Positions 55,995-64,000 of a stretch of DNA of 64,000 nucleotides are shown one piece after another. The position numbers and the translations under genes are program-made. The stretch comes from Bryoerythrophyllum caledonicum (Eukaryota > Streptophyta > Bryopsida > Pottiales > Pottiaceae), in assembly GCA_963971425.1 (NCBI GenBank), contig OZ020518.1, forward strand, positions 12,344,190-12,408,189, in the 5' to 3' direction. Within the stretch, counting starts at the first letter, position 1; the number at the start of each line of letters is the position of its first letter. The notes under the pieces are model-generated. The model was not told the DNA's origin, made no database searches, and worked only from the letters and a program-made list of their open reading frames with translations.

Positions 55995-56800
55995 GCTTGA
56001 GCTCTGAGGTGGAAAGACATCACAGATTGTTGTCAGACTACAAGCCATCACCGAAGTCCATAGAATGAGTTAGGGTTTGAGCCTGCTTAAAGTCTCAGAT
56101 GAAGCTGAACTAATCTCAAAAAAAGCACTTGATCTCGAAGGTAGAAAATGACACATCACAGACTGTCTCAGAGGTGGAAATAACACATCACAGATTGTAC
56201 GCGCCATCGAAAGAAAGCCTATTCTATAAGTTAGAGTTTGAATCATAGACGGATGTAATTACCTTGATCGATGTATGCCGGAGTTTAGCTCCCTTGCTGA
56301 TCGTTTTACCACACAACGGAGGTCATCAGAAATTATAGCCCCATAACGCAAACATGACGTTATTGCTTCATTCGACCTTGAACAACTCAGAAGCAAGTTA
56401 TCTAAAAAGCAAGCGATCTAAAAAGCAAACGATCTCTGAGCTGGAAAGACATCACAGATTGCTACCACACTACCACGGCATTCAAATTGGATCTATAAAA
56501 TTAGCTAGGTTTTGGGAAGCTATGGACTGCAGTGACTGCTTTAGGAACCTCACACGATGGATGCCGGAGTCTGGGTTTTAGCACACAATGAAAAACGTAG
56601 TAACCGAAACGAATTGAGCACTCACCTGGTCAATCTTCCTTCTCCCATAATCTCGTCATGGCCAGAACTAGGCCCTTCCTCAATTGGTCCAATTCCGATT
56701 GAAAAACTTCCTCCACACCTGGTCTCACATCACAGATTGAATCATTGAAAGTGGGTCTACAGAACTAGTTAGGGTTTGGGCAGCTAAGGATTCCCAGATA
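55965..56800. repeat. Degenerate repeats of the F-box 5' region
   Basis: GGTGGAAAGACATCACAGATTG at about 56012 has relatives near 56171, 56439 and 56727 (each with CATCACAGATTG). GTTAGGGTTTG-like boxes follow near 56071, 56231, 56504 and 56769. TCTCCCATAATC.CG.CATG occurs at 55974 and 56642. This suggests several partial duplications of the gene's 5' end. Confidence 0.6.
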
Positions 56801-58336
56801 GAGCATCTGAAGACAGATATACTTATAGCTCCTCAGCTGATGGTTTTAGCACACAATGGAGATCAACATAAACACATAGTAACTCGAAAAAAGCACTCAC
56901 CTGATTAATCCTCCCACATTATGCACAAATTCACACGGTGTCGATCACAGCCAAAGCGCCACAAATTAGCTAGTATCCAGCGCAGCACCTCAAGCCAGTC
57001 ACTGAGAGCTGCAAATTACACCACCTTCCGTACCAAATGCCTTGCAATTTACCCAATTACGCTCGGTTCCAAACCCCAGAGGCAGAGAAACTCCCAATTG
57101 AAGCTGCTGCTGTGAGTAATTTAGATCGTCACATCCCATGGAATGCTCACCACCAAGTGTTCACCATTTTCAGATGTTCACCTCCAAAACGTCACCAGAG
57201 CGTATGACACAGCTTCTCAGCGCACAATTGCTGTGCAGATTCCCACAAGTGAGCACTTCTGTTGGTTGTCCACCGAGAAAAGTGAAGTCTTCCATCTTCC
57301 AAACGCCCGATGGCTGCCACGTCTGCTCACAAATTTAGGGTTTCTGGTGTCGTGACGTCATAACTTCTGAGTCAAGCTCCAAAGTATTCAGACCCATATT
57401 TAGCGTAGCATTACTAAATCGATTCAATAGAGTATTCCTGCAAGTCCGTACTAAAGCGGAAAGAAATGAAATAGGCGGGGTGACATTTAACCCTTGAAGG
57501 ACGATGGTCGAATCTGGTCGCTCTGATAATCTACAAGGGTCGTAGAATATGTTGACCAAATTTACTACTCTTGAAGATTCGTGCAGTGACCAGATTCGAC
57601 CATCATTGACCTTACAGGTTTAATTATGGAAAGACAAAGCTATATTCAGTTGTACCTTATATTTGACGATGGTAGATTGTACCGTCTATTTTAGCAAGTA
57701 TGAGATCTAAAAGAGCTCCGTGAAGTTAGGTGACGAGAGACTGGGATGTTAGTCGCAGTTTGAAGGATTAGGAGCAGCATGTGAGTTGGGCACTGCTGCG
57801 GTCCTCACTTATGTATGAGAGCTACGATTTACGTAGGGCTGATGAATGCTTAGTGTTGGGCAAAACTTGAGGACAGTACCTCTCACTTTGTTGTTTGTAC
57901 TTGAAGTTTGCCATAAGATTTGGATAGTGGGCATCTAAGCGTGGGACCCAAAGTGTTGGCATCGAGATCTAGTGACATCTTTGATGTTGACCTGCACAGC
58001 AGAGACTTAGTACAGGAAAGTCTGTTGCACTCCCCTACACATCCTCCCAATCTCTTTCACAAACCAAATAGATAGCAATGTTTAGCACCACACACCACAC
58101 ACCATGACAACTAGAGAATAGTCAATCACAACTTACCAACAAACACCTAGCACCTACACCATCCATCAAGCACACACATGCTGATTACTATCACTTTGCA
58201 TAGCCAACCCGCACACATCCACAACTTACCAGAGATCACTACCATCATGTCACCACGCAAGGTCAAAACGGCGCCTCTTCGCGTAGCAGCAGCTTAACTT
58301 GTGTATCAAGCTTGAACGTGAAGTTCGCCAGCCAGT
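56801..58336. other. No gene recognised; one inverted repeat
   Basis: Non-coding. Contains the inverted repeat at 57503-57604. Short open frames only. Confidence 0.4.
57503..57604. repeat. 17-bp perfect inverted repeat
   Basis: GATGGTCGAATCTGGTC at 57503-57519 and GACCAGATTCGACCATC at 57588-57604, loop 68 bp. Flanks are partly complementary (AAGGAC / TGACCTT). Could be the remnant of a small MITE. Confidence 0.8.
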
Positions 58337-60039
58337 ATGTCATTTGGAAAGCAAGCATCAAGCTCTCCACCAAGCACGCTTCGCCTCCAGCGCCTCCAAC
58401 TACTGGCCAGATCAAGTGCCGCAGATTCTACAGCTCTTCCAAATGCACGGAAGAACTCACTCGCCCAATTTTTGAATTCGCAAAAAAGAAGAGCAGCATC
58501 CTACAGCTCCGAGGATGGGTCACCACAGAAGCAAGAGGCATCCACAGCACGACACCACAGATCCAACATTCCAAGTAAGTTCCCTAAACCCCCCACCAAA
58601 TCCAGCTGCAATTGCCTTCTCAGTAGTCGAATCGCGCCTCGTGCCACCGCGTCCTCCGGATCCGAGCTTCCAATCGCCACACGCAACGTCTGTCACACAG
58701 ATAAGAGCAACGTCTCCGACAATCATGGCCGCCTAAGCTCCACTAAATTGTACAACAGGTCGCGCGCACAAGCAACCTCTAGATTAGCACACGCAGCCGT
58801 CAATACATGCAGTTCATTATCCATCACCAACTTAACACTCCGCAAGGTAAAACTTTTCACCATATCTCTGATTACACTAACTTTATCTCCAGTAACACAC
58901 AAGTGGCCAAGTTGTACAAACCAGCCAATCCTCGAAAGATGCAGCAATGCGCAAGATGACAACCTCCACCGCTTCAACAAATTCAGCCGCAATTGCCTGC
59001 TCAACGGACGAATTGCGCCTCGTGCTACCGCGTCCTCTAGATCCGAGCCTCCAATCGCCATAGGCAACGTCTATCACAAAGATAAGCGCAACGTCTCCAT
59101 CAATAGTAGCCACCTGAGCTCCATCGAATCCCGTTGTAGGCCGCACGCACAAGCAACCTCCCGATCTGCGCCAACAACCTTAGATCCGTGCACGCAAGCC
59201 CCAGACCCGCACAAACAGCCGCCAAATTCGCACAAGCAACCTCCAGATTCGATGAGCTGCAACAACACAGATCACCGTGGTTTCCTTGCTTGCCTCTTGA
59301 AACCCCAACACCCACCCTCTGCTATTAAAACCAACGACTGCAGCCAAAGTATCCCTCGATCTTTAGTTTCAAACTTGCAAACACAGTGATTGTCTTCCAC
59401 ATCTTTTCACTCACAGTAGTTATCTTCCACACCCTTTCGCTTATCGACTCTAGTTCTAACCGAGAGACGGAGAGAGCAAAGAACGGTGCACTATTCACTT
59501 ACCCACTCTGCGGATTGCTCCTTGGAGTTGCCACTGCTAATCTCCAGCCACACCTCACATTAGCTCACCTTCAGGCAAGCGGTGCAGGCAAAAGAGAAAC
59601 CTTACCATGCAGGCGCCTTACGGCTCACAAAGGTGGCAGCGCAGCAAGCCAGCCACATGCAAAGCGAGGTGACTCAGTAGTGCGTGAGGGCACCCGATGG
59701 CCGCATCAACAACGATCCTTCGTAATCCTAGATGGGAAGAGGCCGGAGCGAGGGAAGACAACAGCGAGCGACTGCCGCGATTCACCATGGGCGGGGCCCA
59801 AAAATCCGTTGCCAGCACGAAGTGTTAGTCTTCTAGCTGAAGACTCTACCCGTTCCAACGCATGTTCCAACCAGCTCCAACGATGGGACCCTAACAAGAC
59901 TCAATCCCAGACCAAGACACGTCCCAGTTCCCAACCAACAACTCCAACAACCAGAAAAATATCTAGACATCACGGCCAACACAGAACAACAATCCTCTCA
60001 CGTACTCTTCCAGTCTATATTTTTTCATATTATTTTTAA
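58337..60039 (+). other. Duplicated sequence with a 350-codon open frame, coding status doubtful
   Basis: The frame at 58337-59389 is Ser/Arg/Ala-rich and contains a ~190-bp block that occurs twice with offset ~380 bp. The copies are at ~58600-58795 and ~58980-59170, both containing CGCGCCTCGTGC or TGCGCCTCGTGC, then CGCAACGTCTCC, then CGCACAAGCAACCTC. The two copies keep the same frame (offset a multiple of three or nearly so). No domain is recognised, and codon use is not obviously protein-like. The second open frame (59386-60039) is likewise unassigned. I lean to non-coding. Confidence 0.3.
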
Positions 60040-60571
60040 ATTTTTAAGGCTTTTTTGAAAGCCTTAGTGTATTGTTTTTTTGTTTAAATTCAAAGGAATT
60101 ATTTTTTGGAAAGGTGACCACTTCTTTGAAACCTTCCACAAGTGTGTACAAATGTGTTACTTTAACGATAGGGGTCAATATCTTTGTTTGATTCTTAAAG
60201 TTTGTACTTGGAAATATAGGCTAGACATATTTGAAATTACTCTCACTATGCTCCTCTATAAATGGTCTTAAAGTCCTTCCACAAAAAGGTGACCATTATT
60301 ATGGTACCTCTCATAAGTGTGTATGGATATATTATCTTAAAAGTCATATTAGAGGTTATCAAAATTGCATATATTTCTTGTGCTTGATTTGTATGTATTT
60401 ACAACCACATGGTATTGTCGAACTCATTAGGTTCTTCTTCTTGAACATCTTAAACCCAAGAGGCCCACAAAGTAAGTTGTGGGAAGGGAAAGATGTCAAG
60501 GTTAAAGGAAAAAAATAGTAGACATCTTTTTAGCCAATTATTGTAACACTGTTCTTATTTGTCATTGCAGA
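60040..60571. other. Probable 5' untranslated part of the LINE
   Basis: AT-rich, no gene. GACCACTTCTTTGAAACCTT.. near 60115 and GACCATTATTATGGTACCTC.. near 60289 are related blocks (TCATAAGTGTGTA / CACAAGTGTGTA), which may be leader repeats. Confidence 0.3.
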
Positions 60572-62262
60572 ATGTCTCATGCTCATGCCGCCTCTACCTC
60601 TAGGGCAGTTGAATTCATGGAAGTAGTAGAAGAGAGTGTTTGTGACACGGTTTCCACACAAAAGCGGTCCAATGTTGATGTTATGTCGTCCCCAAGCCAA
60701 AAGAAGGTCCGGGCAACTAGTTTGTCCCGCCCTCAATATTGGTTGGGGTTTAACACTTTAAACACTATAGTTATGACAAGTGAGAGTCCAAAAGAACCAA
60801 TTCACATTGTCAATAAACTTGTGGGGATGAGCTTGAGTGCGAAAGAGGCCAAAGAGAGGGTAATAGGTCTACCCTCTTTTCCTTATGTCTCTCAAGAAGA
60901 ATAGCCCTCTAAAAGAAAAGATGGAAAAGAGGGTCATTATTTCAATCTAACGCAACTTCCAAGAAAAATTGAAGTAGATGGAAACGGATTTGCTCTTGAT
61001 TATCATGTCGCAATTTCTTTCCAACTAGGAGACTTGGAAGTATGGAGAAAAGATGTCGTCCAAGAGATGGTACAAGAGAGATTAAATAACATGGGAATTG
61101 AACTTGGGGAAATTTTGGGCAAGCCTTTAGCTCTCATGTGTTATCACAAAATGAACAAATGGAGTGGCACTATTAGGATTCATCTCAAAAATCCTGCGGT
61201 AGATGGGGTAGATCTCCTTCGTGGCATTCGACCATTTATTTTAAATATCGTGGAAGGAATTCCAAACCGCGGAAAGATTTGTAAAAGTTATGATTCTTTG
61301 GCTTTTGCAAACCTTCTTTCTGTCAAAATATTGGCCCTAACCTTGTAAATCAACAATGGTATAAACTTCACAAAGAAATAGTGCGTGAGGGTTTTGCAAG
61401 AGGATTTGACTATGAAGTTACCGATGTACAAAAGCGGGTAGATCTGGAATTTGCATGGGTGAAAACCCCCTCCCTTGAACAAGCTCAAAAAATCAAAGAA
61501 CACAAGGTTGCGCTCAATTACAAATTTTTTACTCCGTACTTTGCAACCAAAGGAAAAATGAGTGACTAGGACAAGGCTTAAAAGAACGCATTATTTCTTA
61601 CAGCAAAAAATTTAAACAACATAAAAAACGTAGAAGACTTAGAAAAGAGTCTTCAGGCCTATTTTGGCAAGGAGAATCTGAAGGATGTGTTCTTCAAGAT
61701 GGAGCATGATAAATATGTTGGAATTTGCAACATTCACTGTCTTAACCCCGCGGTTTATAAGAAACATGTTAACTCAAGCAGATAAATCTTAGGCAAATAT
61801 GTTGAGTTTATTCCCCACCCCAAGAGTTTCAATGGAACTAGCGCACTATCCACTGAGCCCGTCACCAAATGGGATTTTACCGAAGTAAATTCCACGATAG
61901 TCAATGCGGTGATTGCACTCGAAAATGCTTCCACGGTTGGATTTTCACAAGAAGAATTACAATGAATGGTTCAAAGTGAAGTGAAGCGCGGCACCGACGA
62001 CACCATTGTCGAAGTCCGACAAGAGATAGCTATAATGAAACAAGAAATCGTTGAGGAAGCACGCCACTATGTGGACACCGTCCAAACGATATTTGCACGA
62101 ACATTGCGAGGCAAGATGAGCACTCTTCGAATGAGTCTAATCCAACTTATTGAGAATCATGAAGCGGAGGCGTTTGAACGGGAGGTTGAGGCGTCCAATG
62201 AAGTAGAGACATCTCATTGTAATTTGTTCATCATGGAAAAACAAATGGACATGACAAACTAG
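60572..62262 (+). pseudogene. LINE ORF1-like (gag-like) protein, decayed
   Basis: A protein of ~560 residues is traceable through one frame change and several stops. It starts MSHAHAASTSRAVEFMEVVE and includes KWSGTIRIHLKNPAVDGVDL, then in the second frame WYKLHKEIVREGFARGFDYE and DKYVGICNIHCLNPAVYKKH. It ends in a helical segment around VRQEIAIMKQEIVEEARHYV. Lesions: TAG 60902, frame change near 61320, TAG 61567, TAA 61579, TAA 61784, TGA 61963. Its place just upstream of an endonuclease-type ORF2 and its charged helical C-terminus suggest the nucleic-acid-binding ORF1 of a non-LTR retrotransposon. I find no zinc knuckle, and the family is not identified. Confidence 0.5.
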
Positions 62263-62594
62263 TTTTGTCAACCATCGCGGCAGTATACTATATATAATAT
62301 TTTGTTATACTTATGTAAAAAAATTCAAAAAAATACAAAACTTCAAAAAACCAACAATTATTATTCCTTTATAATAATATATTTAAATACTACACCAAAA
62401 ACCAAAACAAACAAGAAAAAAATCCTAAAAACAAACAAAAATATGCAGTATATTTCTATGTTACATTAAAAGACAAAAACAAAACACAAACAAAACATAA
62501 GAAAAAAAACAAAACAAACAACTTAACACATAAAATCAACAATCCCCATATAATTAAAATATATATACCTCAATACACATTTGACACATCAAAC

Positions 62595-64000
62595 CTCCTT
62601 CACAGATGTGGAGACATCGAACAAAACCCAGGCCCGATGCCTAATCTCTTCAAAACACATCCACCACTACATCAACGTCGAGCAAAAATATATTTTATTC
62701 CTAGCACCATTAAATTACACCTTAAATATCAACATTTGGTACAATCTTTTGTACCTTTCTTTAAACCAAACCATGACCAATATGACGAACAAAGCCGTAA
62801 ACTTCCCTATCTAAATAGCTATATAAATAGCTTAAATCAATACATAGTTCCTTATATTTTATATGCTATCGTCATCACTACACACCCATCACTAGTGACT
62901 TGCAATAATATCCTTTCAAATTTAGATAACATAACACTACTGCAAAAGTTGACCTCACTCGAAAATATCCCTGAGAGACACATTCACATATCACATCCTT
63001 ATACAAACTTTCAAAATGACTTCAATCACAACCTTACAAATAAATCCTCAATCCATAAAGAATTATATGACTTTTTACACACTAAAATACCAACCTCTAC
63101 ACTTGAAAGCCTTAAAGATAGATTTCCTTATTTGCCTGAACACCTGTTGGTTGAAACTTATCACATTTTTGAACCTATACTAGAATATTCACATCCCCCT
63201 CCTCTCCCTCCTATTGCATCCACATCACACACCACAGATACTGACAGTCTACAAACCTACATAATTATCTAAAATACTTCTCACCTCAACACTTCCCTCC
63301 TAAACATTCAAAATATGCTTCTTAATACCTTAATCACCCCTACAATTATAAATATCCAAGAAACAAAATTAACCACCAAGAAATCTACTAAATATATTTC
63401 AAACTTGTTTCCAAACTATAAACTCATTTTTAACAATACACATGCGCTTACAAGGTGTATTCAACGTAGAATTCCATATACTTCTGCTAGAAGAGGCATT
63501 ATGACCATGATACATAACAAATATGTATTCCCTGGTAACATCTCAAAGATTCCAATGCCAGCCTCAATTTCACCATATCTTCAATAATACGAATAGCAAA
63601 TCAACCATTACAACCTTGGTTAATCCTAAACATATACATGCCTACACATTCGGAAGACCTTAGACTCATCAATTTTATCAAAGACACTATTTCCGCCACC
63701 CTTAACAGCCACCAAAATCATGTACATCTATTATGCGGCGACTTTAATAGAGACATTTACCTCATTGGCCGTACAATAGACAACATACATACCAATCCAA
63801 CAAATGACGATATACAATGGAAATTAGTCACCACAAATATCAATCTCACCTACATTCCCACAAATACATCTAATTCAAGACAAGAAGGCCTCAATTATTC
63901 TACCACTAGCCTCATTGACGGATTCTACATAAACACTTCTAACCAACAAGACATGACATCAACTACTGATACCACCCTAAACCTTAATTCAAACCGCTAT
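62595..64000 (+). pseudogene. LINE ORF2 with N-terminal 2A motif and AP-type endonuclease (cut by window end)
   Basis: Codons 62595-62639 encode LLHRCGDIEQNPGP-M, matching the 2A ribosome-skipping signature (D-x-E-x-N-P-G-P), in frame with the open frame at 62637-63272. After ~210 residues, and a TAA at 63270, the same frame resumes with SLLNIQNMLLNTL and TIINIQETKL, the start of an APE-type endonuclease (the Glu of QETK). After TAA 63585 and a frame change it continues as NIYMPTHSEDL, LLCGDFNRDIYLIGRTID (Asp and Asn of GDFN) and SLIDGFYI. The reverse transcriptase would follow beyond the window. The several lesions show the copy is inactive. Confidence 0.75.

Larger units (their letters stand above)
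60572..64000 (+). mobile_element. Non-LTR retrotransposon, 3' part beyond window
   Basis: ORF1-like region, ~330-bp A-rich spacer (62263-62594) and ORF2 with 2A and endonuclease in the expected order and strand. Whether it is the same family as the RT C-terminus at 15785-16450 cannot be judged, because the overlapping part lies outside the window. Confidence 0.7.

Overview
This window looks like nuclear DNA from a land plant. It carries spliced remnants of Mediator MED10, endonuclease V, the TELO2/TEL2 checkpoint protein and RuvB-like 2. It also carries pieces of a PDK1-type kinase, a chloroplast EF-Ts, an N-terminal UDP-glycosyltransferase and an F-box protein. Introns are mostly 80-300 bp with GT..AG borders, and TTTAGGG plant-type telomere repeats are present. 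The mix of Copia, 2A-bearing LINE and PHD/RING repeat proteins suggests a seed-free plant (lycophyte, fern or bryophyte). That is an inference; the species cannot be read from the sequence.

Layout. 0-2.2 kb: an EF-Ts exon and GC-rich minisatellites. 2.2-7.9 kb: a large intronless ORF (copy 1 of an unrecognised gene family). 8.7-9.2 kb: PDK1 fragment. 11.2-14.2 kb: 3' exons of an unknown gene, then MED10. 14.9-16.5 kb: LINE 3' ends. 16.7-17.9 kb: 5' half of a RUVBL2 gene with a fold-back repeat in its intron. 18.4-25.9 kb: endonuclease V on the minus strand, one intron of which holds a full-length 5.56-kb Copia retrotransposon. 26.6-29.3 kb: the first eight exons of TEL2, divergent from endonuclease V. 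29.8-33.8 kb: decayed RING and PHD proteins. 33.8-39.8 kb: AT-rich repeats. 39.9-47.4 kb (plus) and 51.0-47.7 kb (minus): copies 2 and 3 of the unrecognised family, tail to tail. 51.8-52.7 kb: minisatellite and assembly gap. 52.7-56.0 kb: UGT fragment and F-box gene. 56-60 kb: local duplications. 60.6-64.0 kb: a decayed LINE with a 2A motif, cut by the window end.

The most unusual content is the three-copy family. Each copy has a (D/N/G)GQH motif resembling ParB/DGQHR-type folds, followed by a region resembling motif I of beta-class DNA methyltransferases. The putative catalytic residues of both domains are altered. Copy 2 additionally carries an FCP1/NLI-type HAD phosphatase domain. Its introns, but none of its exons, hold 19 copies of a palindrome, TTTAGCTCGA-(G/C)-TCGAGCTAAA. 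Most copies in the region carry isolated nonsense codons that look like C-to-T or G-to-A changes, so much of the window is decaying, probably methylated, repeat-rich DNA around a few surviving host genes.
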